In this document: piece after piece, positions 9,402-18,580 of the stretch
Numbering within the stretch: position 1 is the stretch's first letter
Layout of the letters: each line of letters opens with the position of its first letter
From: Paenarthrobacter sp. JL.01a
Lineage (GTDB): Bacteria > Actinomycetota > Actinomycetes > Actinomycetales > Micrococcaceae
Length of the DNA: 64,000 nt
Assembly: GCF_025452095.1 (NCBI RefSeq)
Contig: NZ_CP104877.1
Location: 2,418,001 to 2,482,000, forward strand
Direction of reading: 5' to 3'
Program-made: the position numbers and the translations under genes
Notes under the pieces: model-generated
The model's input: the letters and a program-made list of their open reading frames with translations, nothing else
The model's database searches: none
What the model was told of the DNA's origin: nothing

Positions 9402-10529
9402 CTACAGGTTACCGAGCTTGTCCCGGAGCTTTGCGAACATTCCACCGCTGGCCAGAAGCTTGCCCTCGGTGAATTGCTCACCCCGAAGCTTGGCGAGCTG
9501 CTGCAGCAGTTCTTCCTGGGCATGGTCAAGTTTGGTGGGCGTCTCGACGTGCAGGTGCACCTTGAGGTCGCCCCGGCCGTAGCCCCGGAGATGGGTGACG
9601 CCGAGACCGCGCAGGGTGATGATCTCTCCGGACTGCGTGCCTGCCTTCACCTCGATGCCTTGCGCGCCGTCGAAGGTGTCGAGCTCCAGGTCCGTGCCCA
9701 GAGCTGCCGCCGTCATGGGCACGCTCAAGGTGGCGTGGAGGTCATCACCTTCACGAACGAACATGGAATCGTTGTTCACCCGGATCTCCACGTAGAGATC
9801 GCCGGCCGGCCCACCAGCCGGGCCTGCTTCGCCCTGTCCGGACAGCTGGATCCGCGTGCCGGTGGCGACGCCTGCCGGAACCTTGATGGTCAACGAACGG
9901 CGGCTCCGGATGCGGCCCTGGCCGCTGCACTCGTTGCAGGGATCCTTGATAACGGTGCCGAATCCTTCACAGGTTCCGCAGGGCGCGGTGGTCATGACCT
10001 GGCCGAGGATGGAGCGCACTGCGCGCTGGACCTGGCCGCTGCCGCCGCAAATGTCGCAGCGTTCGGGGTGGGTGCCTGGACGGCAGCAGCTGCCATCACA
10101 CGTTGGGCAGACCACGGCTGTATCGACTTCAAGCTTCTTGTTGACGCCGAACACCGCGTCCTTGAGGTCGATCCGGACACTGATGAGGGCGTCCTGGCCG
10201 CGCCGGACGCGGGAGGCAGGTCCTCCGTGGCCTCCCCCACCGCCAAAGAACGTGTCGAAGATGTCCTGGAAGGCGAAGCCCTGTCCTGCGTACCCGCCAC
10301 CGAATCCGTTGTCCGTTCCGTTTTCATTGCCCGTGGCGTCATAGACGCGGCGTTTCTGGGGATCTGACAACACTTCGTAAGCGTGGGTCACGGCCTTGAA
10401 CTGCTCCGCTACATCTTCACCGGGGTTTACGTCCGGGTGGAGTTTCCGTGCCAGCTTGCGGTACGCCTTTTTGATCTCTTCCCCGGTGGCTTCCGGCGAG
10501 ACTCCCAAAACGTCATAGTGGCTGCTCAA
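9402..10529 (-). CDS. dnaJ: Chaperone DnaJ (second, HrcA-linked type)
   Basis: Hsp40 co-chaperone that stimulates DnaK. Visible: J domain (about 1-70) with the HPD triad in LHPDVNPG, a Gly/Phe linker ([16 protein letters not shown]), a zinc-binding domain with [25 protein letters not shown] and CNECSGQG, then the substrate-binding domains (about 215-375). The first zinc repeat reads CPTCDGSCC rather than the textbook CxxCxGxG: its last Gly is Cys. The TTG start is chosen for its AGGAAGAGA ribosome binding site about 9 nt upstream and because it begins [10 protein letters not shown], the canonical J-domain start. Being next to hrcA rather than dnaK-grpE indicates the second DnaJ copy usual in actinobacteria. 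Confidence 0.95.
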   Translation of the reverse strand: MSSHYDVLGVSPEATGEEIKKAYRKLARKLHPDVNPGEDVAEQFKAVTHAYEVLSDPQKRRVYDATGNENGTDNGFGGGYAGQGFAFQDIFDTFFGGGGGHGGPASRVRRGQDALISVRIDLKDAVFGVNKKLEVDTAVVCPTCDGSCCRPGTHPERCDICGGSGQVQRAVRSILGQVMTTAPCGTCEGFGTVIKDPCNECSGQGRIRSRRSLTIKVPAGVATGTRIQLSGQGEAGPAGGPAGDLYVEIRVNNDSMFVREGDDLHATLSVPMTAAALGTDLELDTFDGAQGIEVKAGTQSGEIITLRGLGVTHLRGYGRGDLKVHLHVETPTKLDHAQEELLQQLAKLRGEQFTEGKLLASGGMFAKLRDKLGNL

Positions 10530-10579
10530 AGTCGGTATCTCTTCCTGGTTGTACTGCGGATTTTTCCTCGGGCCGGTTT

Positions 10580-11587
10580 TCAGCCGCCGAGAATGCGGGA
10601 AAGGTAACGGGCCACGGCGCGTACTGCCGCCATGGTGGTCGGATAGTCCATGCGGGTCGGTCCCAGAATGCCCACCTTGGCACCTGATCCGTAGCCCGTG
10701 GCCACGACAGATGCCTCGGCAAGGCCGTCGTACGGATTCTCCCGGCCAATGCTGACCGTGACGCCTCGAGGATCGTCTCCCATGTCCGACAACAACCGGA
10801 GCATGACAACTTGTTCCTCAAGTGCTTCCAGCACAGGCCCGATGCTCAACGGGAAATCGACGTTGGACCGTGCGAGGTTGGCCGTACCGGCCATAAGGAT
10901 GCGCTCTTCACGGCTGGTGTCGCTCAACGATTCCAGTCCGTTGGCGAGCGTTTGCGCGAGGGCCCGAAGGTCGGGCGGACAGAGCGCAACCACTGAGGGA
11001 AGTACCTGCGGCAGGAGGGCCAGCTGGGTGCCGGCGATGCTGCCAAGGAAACGGGACCTCAACAACATCAATGCCTCGTTGCTCACATCCACGCCTGTGT
11101 CGATGACCTTCTGCACGACACTCCCGGTGTCTGCGATCAGGACAACAAGCACCTGCTTGGGTGCCAGCAGGACGAACTCCGCGTGGCGGACCAATGCGCG
11201 GTGCGAGTGCGGGTACTGGACGACGGCGACCTGATTGGTCAGCTGGGAAAGGAGCCTGACGGTGCGCTCAAGGATGTCATCGACGTCGTCAGGGCCCTCC
11301 AGCAGTGAATGGATGGCCCGGCGCTCGGCCGCGGACAACGGCTTGACCTGGGAGATGCGGTCAACGAAGAGGCGATAGCCCTTGTCGGTAGGAATCCGGC
11401 CCGCGCTGGTATGAGGGGCCGCAATGAGGCCTTCCTCTTCCAGGACAGCCATGTCATTGCGGATGGTGGCGCTGGAAACACCCAAGTGATGCCGCTCGAC
11501 GAGGGCCTTGGATCCCACAGGCTCCCGGGAATGCACATAATCCTCAACGATGGCACGCAGCACTTCGAGCTTGCGTGGCTCACTCAT
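10580..11587 (-). CDS. hrcA: Heat-inducible transcription repressor HrcA
   Basis: Repressor that binds CIRCE operators and is kept active by GroEL. The 335-residue form starting at 11587 begins [11 protein letters not shown], with a winged-helix DNA-binding domain (about 1-75, including [18 protein letters not shown] and [18 protein letters not shown]) and a C-terminal GAF-like dimerisation region. This ATG has a strong GGAGGTGG ribosome binding site 6 nt upstream. The longer frame to 11665 would run into the operator and is rejected. A CIRCE element lies 71 bp upstream, so the gene should autoregulate itself and dnaJ-rsmE. Confidence 0.97.
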   Translation of the reverse strand: MSEPRKLEVLRAIVEDYVHSREPVGSKALVERHHLGVSSATIRNDMAVLEEEGLIAAPHTSAGRIPTDKGYRLFVDRISQVKPLSAAERRAIHSLLEGPDDVDDILERTVRLLSQLTNQVAVVQYPHSHRALVRHAEFVLLAPKQVLVVLIADTGSVVQKVIDTGVDVSNEALMLLRSRFLGSIAGTQLALLPQVLPSVVALCPPDLRALAQTLANGLESLSDTSREERILMAGTANLARSNVDFPLSIGPVLEALEEQVVMLRLLSDMGDDPRGVTVSIGRENPYDGLAEASVVATGYGSGAKVGILGPTRMDYPTTMAAVRAVARYLSRILGG

Positions 11588-11658
11588 TGCTCCACCTCCT
11601 GACAATTGCCATGGTCCTTTGGGACCGTCCCCGCGTGACCTCCGACGGGTCACCACAC

Positions 11659-11685
11659 TTAGCACTCAACATGCCCAAGTGCTAA
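11659..11685 (-). promoter_or_regulatory. CIRCE operator of the hrcA operon
   Basis: TTAGCACTC, 9-nt spacer, AAGTGCTAA on the plus strand. This matches the CIRCE consensus inverted repeat (TTAGCACTC-N9-GAGTGCTAA) in 17 of 18 arm positions. A TAGACT -10-like hexamer for the minus strand (11688-11693) abuts the operator, so the transcription start would fall within CIRCE, as expected for HrcA repression. Confidence 0.9.
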
Positions 11686-11817
11686 CAAGTCTAGTATGAG
11701 CTACCGCGTTGTTAGCATTGAAACCGTCCGCGGACAGTATCCAGGACGGCGAGCCAGTGCAGCTTGATCGCAGCTGTTGCCCGTCCTTACGCATATCAGC
11801 ACAGAGGTAGGAATTCC

Positions 11818-12669
11818 TTGGCTTTCGACAATTGGGGCCCGCAGGATCTATCGGCTCCGGCCAAACGCCAACTCCCCGAGGTCCCGGTACAACGAGGAAT
11901 GGTCCTGGAGGACGTCCAGTCGGGGTGGGTGGGCGAAGTCACCCGGGTTGAGAAGACGGGTGGCATGCACATCGTGGCCCTGGAGGACAGGCGTGGCAAG
12001 ACCAAGTCATTCCAACTCGGCTATGGATTCCTCCTCGAAGGACAACCCATCCGGTTGATGCCTCCAGCCGCCCGCCCGCCTGCTTCAGCAGTTCCGGCGG
12101 GACGGACAGCCTCTGGCTCGGTGAAGGTCCAGGGACAGCGGGCACAGGTAGCCAAGGCCAGCCGGATCTGGGTTGAAGGCAAACACGACGCCGAACTGGT
12201 CGAGAAAGTCTGGGGTGACGATCTCCGGGTTGAGGGAATCGTGGTCGAACCCCTCCATGGCGTGGACGACCTTAAATCCGCCATCGCCGCTTTCCGCCCC
12301 GGACCCGACCGCCGGCTCGGTATCCTGGTGGACCACCTGGTTCAGGGCTCCAAGGAATCCCGGATCGCAGCCGAAGCCATGACAGTCCCCGGGGCTGCCG
12401 GGAATGTCTTGATCGTCGGACACCCCTACGTGGACGTGTGGCAGGCAATCCGGCCCAAGGTGCTGGGCATTGAGCAATGGCCGGCCGTGGCCCGCGGGAC
12501 GGATTGGAAGACCGGTATTCTCACCGCCTTCGGGTGGCCCCATGAGAGCGCCGAGGACATAGGTTTGGGCTGGCAGCGGCTCCTCGGTGCGGTGCGCAGC
12601 TACGCGGACCTTGAGCCATCGTTGCTCGGCCGAGTGGAAGAAGTCATCGACTTCCTGACCGTCCCCTGA
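11818..12669 (+). CDS. DUF3097 family protein with a TOPRIM-like segment
   Basis: Conserved actinobacterial protein of unknown function. The TTG at 11818 (MAFDNWGPQDL) is preferred because GAGGTAGGA sits just upstream; the frame is open further 5' to 11764. The 283-residue protein has an N-terminal small beta-rich region (residues 25-80: GMVLEDVQSGWVGEVTRVE), a Pro/Ala linker (82-100), and a C-terminal domain. That domain contains RIWVEGKHDAELV (117-128) and GILVDHLVQGSKESRIA (168-184), resembling the Glu and Asp motifs of TOPRIM enzymes such as RNase M5. The second Asp of the usual DxD is Leu here. The gene is divergent from the HrcA operon and followed by a DUF4870 gene. The family call is from memory of its sequence; function not assigned. 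Confidence 0.75.
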   Translation: MAFDNWGPQDLSAPAKRQLPEVPVQRGMVLEDVQSGWVGEVTRVEKTGGMHIVALEDRRGKTKSFQLGYGFLLEGQPIRLMPPAARPPASAVPAGRTASGSVKVQGQRAQVAKASRIWVEGKHDAELVEKVWGDDLRVEGIVVEPLHGVDDLKSAIAAFRPGPDRRLGILVDHLVQGSKESRIAAEAMTVPGAAGNVLIVGHPYVDVWQAIRPKVLGIEQWPAVARGTDWKTGILTAFGWPHESAEDIGLGWQRLLGAVRSYADLEPSLLGRVEEVIDFLTVP

Positions 12670-12788
12670 TCTGCCGCCCAGCACTCGACGATCTGACCGT
12701 TTGCGGGGCGTTGGTCCCGGGAAGGACGTGCGGGCCGGTATTCTTGGACAGCAACACCGCAGCATCTTTACAGCAAAGGGAAGACACC

Positions 12789-13202
12789 GTGGCAGATAAC
12801 GCTCCTGAAGAACCGGGCAGTGCCGCAGGCCGGCCCCAGTATCACGGCGCGCCTGCCAACGCACTCCCGCTGACGGCCAGTGAGGACCGGCAGTGGGCCA
12901 CTTTGGCACACTTCGGCGGCATCCTCGGATGCCTGCCGGCTCTTTTGATCTACTTGATTTTCCGCGACCGTGGGCCGTTCACAGCACAGGAATCCAAGGA
13001 AGCGCTGAATTTCACGCTGCCTCCCACCATTGCCGCCGTGCTCGCGAACATCCTGGTGCTGCTGCCGGTGGTGGGCAATATCTTTGCAGTCATCGCCACG
13101 GGCATCTGGGTAGCGCTGACCTGCTTCTCCGTCTCAGCCGGTATCAGGGTCAACCACGGTCAGCCGCACCGCTACCGCTTCAACCTGCGCTGGATCAAGT
13201 AA
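12789..13202 (+). CDS. DUF4870 family small membrane protein
   Basis: A 137-residue protein with a polar N-terminal ~30 residues, then the DUF4870 pattern: WATLAHFGGILGCLPALLIYLIFRDRGPF (first membrane segment), the conserved QESKEALNFTL motif, and two further hydrophobic segments (about 80-120). It ends with a short polar tail RYRFNLRWIK. Members are poorly characterised inner-membrane proteins. The GTG start has AGGGAAG 5-6 nt upstream; the longer frame from 12711 lacks a site. It follows the DUF3097 gene after about 120 bp and converges on hemW. No function is assigned. Confidence 0.8.
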   Translation: MADNAPEEPGSAAGRPQYHGAPANALPLTASEDRQWATLAHFGGILGCLPALLIYLIFRDRGPFTAQESKEALNFTLPPTIAAVLANILVLLPVVGNIFAVIATGIWVALTCFSVSAGIRVNHGQPHRYRFNLRWIK

Positions 13203-13248
13203 AGCTCCCGGCTCAGGACGCAGGAGTTCCGCTGCTGGCTTAGCCGGT

Positions 13249-14478
13249 TCAGTCCGGCAGGATCCTTCGGACTACCGCATCGGCCAGAAGACGGCCCTTC
13301 AGCGTCAGAATCAGCCGGCCCTTGAACGCCTGAACAGGATCAACCAGGCCGTCGGCGATAAGGCCCGCCATGGCATGGCGACCCACAGCATCGAGGGCGT
13401 CTACGGCAAGACCCGTTCCCAGGCGTGCCTCCAGCATGATCCGCTCGACTTCGCGGGTTCCGGGGTCCAGGGTTTCGCGCCCAGCAGCAGGCGAAGTTCC
13501 AGCGCCCAATCGTGACGCATAGGCCGTGGGGTGTTTGACGTTCCACCAACGGACGCCGCCAACATGCGAATGCGCACCCGGGCCGATCCCCCACCAATCA
13601 TCTCCGCGCCAATAGGCCAGATTGTGCCTGCAGGCTTGTTCCGGGGTCCGGGCCCAGTTGCTGACCTCGTACCAGTCCAGGCCTGCCGCTGAGATCATTT
13701 GATCCGCCAGTTCGTATTTGGCGGCGTGGTCGTCGTCGTCGATTCCGGGCACTTGGCCGCGCCTGATCTGCGCCGCAAGCTTGGTGCCGTCCTCTACGAT
13801 CAGCGCGTAAGCGCTGATGTGATCGGGCTCGTAGGACAGGGCCGTCTTGAGCGAGAGCTCCCAATCCTCCATGGACTCCCCCGGGGTCCCGTAGATCAAG
13901 TCCAAGCTGACGGCCAGGCCTGCCTCGCGGGCCCATTGAACCACCAAGGGAACCCGGCTGGGCGTGTGTGTGCGGTCAAGCACCTTCAACACGTGGGGAA
14001 CCGCCGACTGCATGCCAAATGACACCCTCGTGAAACCTGCATCCGCAAGGATCTTCAGGGATTCGGGTGTTACGGAATCAGGATTCGCTTCGGTGGTTAT
14101 CTCAGCGCCGGGCTCAAGGCCCCAATGCCCGACGGCGGCACGCAGGATCTGTGCCAAATCTTCCGCGGGCAGGAGGGTTGGCGTGCCGCCTCCGAAGAAT
14201 ACGGTGCTGAGGGGCCGACGCGGGAGGCCCGAGGCATCTAGGGCCGCAGCCGCGAATCCGAGTTCGGAGACCGCCGTCGATGCGTAGGCATCCTGTGACG
14301 CTCCGCCGCCGAGCTCGGTCGCGGTATAGGTGTTGAAATCGCAATAACCACAGCGCACGGCACAGAACGGGATGTGCACATAGAGGCCGAATTTGCGCTG
14401 CTCGACGCCGTCCAGCACCTGCGGCGGCAAAATGCCGTCCGCAGGTGCCGGATCGCCCAAAGGTAGGACGCTGGGCAT
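13249..14478 (-). CDS. hemW: Radical SAM protein HemW (coproporphyrinogen III oxidase-like heme chaperone)
   Basis: Radical SAM family member related to HemN. In other bacteria HemW is a heme-binding chaperone rather than an oxidase. Visible: YVHIPFCAVRCGYCDFNTYT with the CxxxCxxC cluster motif, SVFFGGGTPTLLP, ITTEANPDSVT, and HNLAYWRGDDWWGIGPGAHS, the HNxxYW motif that marks HemW. The extra Cys of true HemN (CxxxCxxCxC) is absent. The ATG immediately follows the lepA stop, so lepA-hemW is one transcription unit, the common order. Confidence 0.93.
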   Translation of the reverse strand: MPSVLPLGDPAPADGILPPQVLDGVEQRKFGLYVHIPFCAVRCGYCDFNTYTATELGGGASQDAYASTAVSELGFAAAALDASGLPRRPLSTVFFGGGTPTLLPAEDLAQILRAAVGHWGLEPGAEITTEANPDSVTPESLKILADAGFTRVSFGMQSAVPHVLKVLDRTHTPSRVPLVVQWAREAGLAVSLDLIYGTPGESMEDWELSLKTALSYEPDHISAYALIVEDGTKLAAQIRRGQVPGIDDDDHAAKYELADQMISAAGLDWYEVSNWARTPEQACRHNLAYWRGDDWWGIGPGAHSHVGGVRWWNVKHPTAYASRLGAGTSPAAGRETLDPGTREVERIMLEARLGTGLAVDALDAVGRHAMAGLIADGLVDPVQAFKGRLILTLKGRLLADAVVRRILPD

Positions 14479-16332
14479 TTACTTCTTGGCCTTGTCCTTT
14501 GACTCGTCCGTGGTCAGCGCTGCGATGAAGGCCTCTTGGGGCACCTCAACGCGGCCAACCATCTTCATGCGCTTCTTGCCTTCTTTCTGCTTTTCGAGCA
14601 GCTTGCGCTTACGGGTGATGTCACCGCCGTAGCACTTGGCAAGAACGTCCTTGCGGATGGCCCGGATGCTCTCCCGGGCAATGATGCGGGAGCCGATGGC
14701 AGCCTGGATGGGCACCTCGAACTGCTGCCGTGGAATCAGTTCGCGGAGCTTCCCGGTCATCATCACACCATAGGCGTAGGCCTTGTCACGGTGCGTGATG
14801 GCGCTGAACGCGTCCACCTGTTCGCCCTGGAGCAGGATGTCGACCTTGACGAGGTCGGCCACTTGCTCGCCGTCGGCCTTCCAGTCCAGCGAGGCGTAGC
14901 CGCGCGTCTTGGACTTCAGGAGATCGAAGAAGTCGAACACAATTTCGGCCAGCGGGATCCAGTAACGGAGTTCAACGCGGTCCTCGGACAGGTAGTCCAT
15001 GCCCTTCATCTGACCACGACGGCTCTGGCACAGCTCCATGATGGCACCGACGAACTCGTTGGGCGCAAGGACGGTAGCGGAGACCATGGGCTCGCGGACT
15101 TCGGCGATCTTGCCTGTGGGGTACTCACTGGGGTTGGTGACGTGGACAACCCGCTTGTCTTCCAGGGTGACCTCGTACTCCACGTTGGGGGCAGTGGAAA
15201 TGAGGTCGAGGTTGTACTCGCGTTCCAAACGCTCGCGGGTGATTTCAAGGTGCAGCAATCCAAGGAAGCCCACACGGAACCCGAAGCCCAGCGCAGCCGA
15301 GGTTTCAGGCTCATAGACCAGGGCGGCGTCGTTGAGCATCAGCTTTTCCAATGCATCACGGAGCACCGGATAGTCCGTGCCGTCCAGGGGGTAGAGGCCG
15401 GAGAAGACCATGGGCTTCGCGTCGGCATAACCACTGAGAGATTCAGAGGCCGGCTTGGCTTGGTTGGTGACGGTATCGCCAACCTTGGACTGGCGGACAT
15501 CCTTCACGCCGGTGATGAGGTATCCCACCTCGCCAACGCCCAGGCCCTTGGACGGGGTGGGCTCCGGTGAGCTCACGCCGATTTCAAGGAGTTCGTGCGT
15601 CGCGCGGGTTGACATCATTTGGATGCGTTCGCGTGGATGCAGCTTGCCATCCACCACACGGACGTAGGTGACCACGCCACGGTAGGTGTCGTAGACCGAG
15701 TCAAAGATCATGGCACGCGCGGGGGCGTCGGGATTGCCAACAGGTGCCGGGAGGTCGCGGACGATCTTATCCAGCAGCGCTTCGACGCCAACGCCGGTTT
15801 TACCGGAAACCTTGAGGACATCCTCCGGGTCTCCACCGATAAGGTTGGCAAGCTCAGCCGCGTACTTCTCGGGTTGCGCCGCAGGGAGGTCGATCTTGTT
15901 CAGCACTGGAATGATGGTGAGGTTGTTTTCCATCGCCAGGTAGAGGTTGGCCAAGGTTTGGGCTTCGATGCCCTGTGCCGCGTCCACCAGCAGGATCGCG
16001 CCCTCGCAGGCTGCCAAGGACCGGGAGACCTCGTACGTGAAGTCCACGTGACCTGGAGTGTCGATCATGTTCAGGGCGTAGCTGGTGCCATCGAGTTCCC
16101 ACGGCATGCGAACAGCCTGGGACTTGATGGTGATGCCGCGCTCACGTTCGATGTCCATGCGGTCCAGATACTGGGCCTTCATGTCGCGTTGCTGAACGAC
16201 GCCGGTGAACTGCAGCATGCGGTCGGCCAAGGTGGACTTACCGTGGTCAATGTGGGCAATGATGCAGAAGTTCCGGATGATGGCCGGATCTGTTGCGGCG
16301 GGCACCGGTGCGGTGCGGGCCATGGGAGACAC
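14479..16332 (-). CDS. lepA: Elongation factor 4 (LepA), ribosome-associated GTPase
   Basis: Translational GTPase related to EF-G that acts in translation or 30S biogenesis. The 617-residue protein shows G1 [10 protein letters not shown]2/G3 [10 protein letters not shown] and [12 protein letters not shown]4 NKIDLP, then EF-G-like domains II, III and V and the LepA-specific C-terminal domain ([25 protein letters not shown]). The GTG start has an AAGGAT site 6-7 nt upstream; an ATG three codons later (16323) is the alternative. It is first in the lepA-hemW unit. Confidence 0.97.
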   Translation of the reverse strand: MSPMARTAPVPAATDPAIIRNFCIIAHIDHGKSTLADRMLQFTGVVQQRDMKAQYLDRMDIERERGITIKSQAVRMPWELDGTSYALNMIDTPGHVDFTYEVSRSLAACEGAILLVDAAQGIEAQTLANLYLAMENNLTIIPVLNKIDLPAAQPEKYAAELANLIGGDPEDVLKVSGKTGVGVEALLDKIVRDLPAPVGNPDAPARAMIFDSVYDTYRGVVTYVRVVDGKLHPRERIQMMSTRATHELLEIGVSSPEPTPSKGLGVGEVGYLITGVKDVRQSKVGDTVTNQAKPASESLSGYADAKPMVFSGLYPLDGTDYPVLRDALEKLMLNDAALVYEPETSAALGFGFRVGFLGLLHLEITRERLEREYNLDLISTAPNVEYEVTLEDKRVVHVTNPSEYPTGKIAEVREPMVSATVLAPNEFVGAIMELCQSRRGQMKGMDYLSEDRVELRYWIPLAEIVFDFFDLLKSKTRGYASLDWKADGEQVADLVKVDILLQGEQVDAFSAITHRDKAYAYGVMMTGKLRELIPRQQFEVPIQAAIGSRIIARESIRAIRKDVLAKCYGGDITRKRKLLEKQKEGKKRMKMVGRVEVPQEAFIAALTTDESKDKAKK

Positions 16333-16492
16333 GCAGGATCCTTACTGTCGACACTCACACGGCAAATCATGGAACTGGGCACAAGCCAGCCCGAACGCGC
16401 CGCATATCTGATCCTCTAGTCTCCCATGAACCGGCGCTTCGCCGTACATTGCGCAGCGGGTTGCCCGCCACAGACGGATGTAGCGTATTCAC

Positions 16493-17029
16493 ATGGCCTT
16501 CGATATGCGCCCTTTGGGTAAATTCCTGCTGCGTTCTCTCCGGGTTTTGGGAGGCTCGGGCTCAAAAGCCGCCGCCCCATCAACTGGCGCCAAGAAGCCG
16601 GCCCGGCCTACCGCCGTCGGACATTCCGCAGTCTCCTACCCGGGCGACTTCGGCGGAGCCGTGAGGCCCAGCTACTCCCCCAAACCTGATGGCCAACCGG
16701 ACCCGGGCGAAATCGTATGGGGATGGGTTCCCTATGAAGAGGACCATTCGCAAGGCAAAGACCGCCCTGTGCTTCTCATCGGGCGCGACGGGAAGTGGCT
16801 GCTGGGACTGATGCTCACGTCAAAGGACCATGACAACGGCAGGCGCGCCGATGACTACGTCGACATCGGCAGCGGGCCGTGGGACAGGCAGGGCAGGCCA
16901 AGCGAAGTCAACGTACGGCGCATCATCCGGCTGGATCCTTCGGCCGTCCGGCGCGAAGGCGCCGTGTTGGGTAAACGGCAATTCCAGGAGGTTTCGCGGA
17001 GCCTCCAAGGGCAGCAAAGCAGGCGTTGA
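16493..17029 (+). CDS. PemK/MazF-like toxin-fold protein without visible antitoxin
   Basis: A 178-residue protein whose C-terminal part (about 75-170) has the PemK/MazF toxin pattern: GEIVWGWVPYEEDHSQGKDRPVLLIGRDG, then LTSKDHD and a basic RRIIRLDPSAVR region. MazF-type toxins are sequence-specific endoribonucleases. The N-terminal ~70 residues are Ala/Pro/Lys-rich and unlike toxins. No small antitoxin-like ORF lies upstream, and the next gene downstream is rpsT, so it may be a housekeeping relative rather than a toxin-antitoxin member. No ribosome binding site is seen. A TAGCGT -10-like hexamer ends 6 nt before the ATG, which would fit a leaderless transcript. Active-site residues were not verified. 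Confidence 0.7.
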   Translation: MAFDMRPLGKFLLRSLRVLGGSGSKAAAPSTGAKKPARPTAVGHSAVSYPGDFGGAVRPSYSPKPDGQPDPGEIVWGWVPYEEDHSQGKDRPVLLIGRDGKWLLGLMLTSKDHDNGRRADDYVDIGSGPWDRQGRPSEVNVRRIIRLDPSAVRREGAVLGKRQFQEVSRSLQGQQSRR

Positions 17030-17043
17030 GCGTCAAGTCTCCG

Positions 17044-17072
17044 TTTACGGGCCTCATCTGCTATCCTTTATA
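17044..17072 (+). promoter_or_regulatory. Putative rpsT promoter
   Basis: TTTACG (17044-17049) and TTTATA (17067-17072) are separated by 17 bp and lie about 127 bp before the rpsT start, giving a long untranslated leader. Assigned only by resemblance to sigma-70-type boxes. Confidence 0.4.
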
Positions 17073-17198
17073 GCTGTGTGTCCGTGCAGGTCGACGGCCA
17101 CGCATGGTTGGCTGCCATAGGCATCCCCACGCCGCTCAGTCGATGGCCAACCTGACAACCCTCTAGACCAATTTCCGCATTAAAAAGAGAGTTCATAC

Positions 17199-17459
17199 GT
17201 GGCTAATATCAAGTCCCAGAAGAAGCGCATCCTCACCAACGAGAAGGCTCGCCTGCGTAACAACAGCGTCAAGTCTGAGCTGAAGACGGCCATCCGCGCC
17301 GTCAACACCGCCGTTGAGTCTGCTGACAAGGATGCTGCTGCAACTGCACTTGTTGCTGCCAGCCGTAAGCTGGACAAGGCTGTCAGCAAGGGCGTTATTC
17401 ACAAGAACAACGCTGCGAACCGCAAGTCGGCGATCTCCAAGAAGGTCAACGCACTCTAA
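17199..17459 (+). CDS. rpsT: 30S ribosomal protein S20
   Basis: Small-subunit protein that binds 16S rRNA early in assembly. The 86-residue protein is rich in Lys/Ala and has the family pattern [20 protein letters not shown] at the start and [20 protein letters not shown] at the end. AAAGAGAG upstream serves as ribosome binding site. The gene is monocistronic: its own probable promoter and long leader precede it, and an intrinsic terminator follows it. Confidence 0.98.
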   Translation: MANIKSQKKRILTNEKARLRNNSVKSELKTAIRAVNTAVESADKDAAATALVAASRKLDKAVSKGVIHKNNAANRKSAISKKVNAL

Positions 17460-17486
17460 GGTTTTCCAGTTCGACTGAGCTGATCA

Positions 17487-17518
17487 AAAGGCCGGCGCCC
17501 CTTTGGGTGCCGGCCTTT
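17487..17518. terminator. Intrinsic terminator between rpsT and holA
   Basis: A 14-bp stem with one G-T pair (AAAGGCCGGCGCCC at 17487-17500 with GGGTGCCGGCCTTT at 17505-17518) and a 4-nt loop, followed by GGGTTTT. The A-rich left arm allows function for the convergent holA transcript too. Confidence 0.85.
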
Positions 17519-17563
17519 GGGTTTTAACCAGACGGCGTTTGCCGCCTGGTGCATCAACCAGCT

Positions 17564-18580
17564 TCAGCGTCGGCTGGCAGAGGTGGCGATCACGGTCACA
17601 GCGTGCTCAACGGCGTACACCGGGTCGCGGGATTCGCCTTTCACCTGCGCGTCCGCCTCGGCAATGACCTGGATGGAACGGATCAGGCCCTCAGGGGTCC
17701 ACCGACGCACGTCACGTTGGGCCTGCTCCACCAACCAAGGCTGCATTCCAAGATTCTTGGCAATGCTCGCCGATGATCCGTTCGCCCCGGCAACTTTGGC
17801 CAATGTCCGAAGCTTGGCAGCCAAGGCAGCCACCAGTGGAACAGGATCGACGCCGGTAGCCAACGCGTGCCGAAGCGTGGACAACGCCACCGGGCCGTTG
17901 CCGGCCATGGCGGCATCCGCGACTTTGAAGGCTGTGGCTTCCACACGCCCACCGTAGTAGCGCTCCACCGTCTCTGCCGTCACAGCGGTTGTGGCATCGG
18001 CAATGAGCTGGCCGCACGCCGATGCCAGTTCAGAAAGATTGGCTCCGACGGCATTCACCAGCGCCTGGACAGCCTCACCTTCAATGCGGCGGCCGCCCGC
18101 TTTGAACTCCGCGACAACGAAAGCAGTTTTGTCGGCGTCCTTTTTCAGGGGCTGACATTCGACGACGGGCCACCCGCCGGCCTTCACGGCATCAAGCAGC
18201 TTCTTGCCACGTACACCACCGCCGTGCCGAAGAACCAGGACAACGTCATGGTCAGGATGTTGAAGGTAGGCCAGACCGTCTGCCAGGAACGCATCGTTCA
18301 TGGCTTCGAGGCCCTCGACCTCTATGAGCTTGCCTTCACCGAAGAGGGACGGGGTGACAGTCATCGCCAGCGTCCCGGCCTCGTAGGAGCCGGCGTTCAG
18401 ACGGGTGAGCTCCACATCCGGTGTGCTGGTGCGTACTTGCGTGCGGATCCGGTCCATGGCGCGGATCCCGAGGTATTCTTCCGGTCCCGTGATCAACACT
18501 ACGGCGGCCGGAACCGCGTCCCGCCAGGAGAGGGTGTTCGCCGCGGAGTTCTTGGCCCGAGTGTTTTGGGCAGCAGCCAC
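17564..18580 (-). CDS. holA: DNA polymerase III delta subunit
   Basis: Clamp-loader delta subunit that opens the sliding clamp. The 338-residue protein shows the HolA pattern VLITGPEEYLGIRAMDRI near the N-terminus (degenerate AAA+ fold without Walker A), LFGEGKLIEVEGLEAM, and the C-terminal collar domain (RTLAKVAGANGSSASIAKNLGMQPWLVEQAQRD split over about 250-300). The GTG at 18580 is chosen for its GGAAGGA site. The open frame runs on to 19414, but that extension is antisense-like sequence lying inside comEC. The start lies inside the 3' end of comEC: the two frames overlap by 82 nt. Confidence 0.94.
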   Translation of the reverse strand: MAAAQNTRAKNSAANTLSWRDAVPAAVVLITGPEEYLGIRAMDRIRTQVRTSTPDVELTRLNAGSYEAGTLAMTVTPSLFGEGKLIEVEGLEAMNDAFLADGLAYLQHPDHDVVLVLRHGGGVRGKKLLDAVKAGGWPVVECQPLKKDADKTAFVVAEFKAGGRRIEGEAVQALVNAVGANLSELASACGQLIADATTAVTAETVERYYGGRVEATAFKVADAAMAGNGPVALSTLRHALATGVDPVPLVAALAAKLRTLAKVAGANGSSASIAKNLGMQPWLVEQAQRDVRRWTPEGLIRSIQVIAEADAQVKGESRDPVYAVEHAVTVIATSASRR

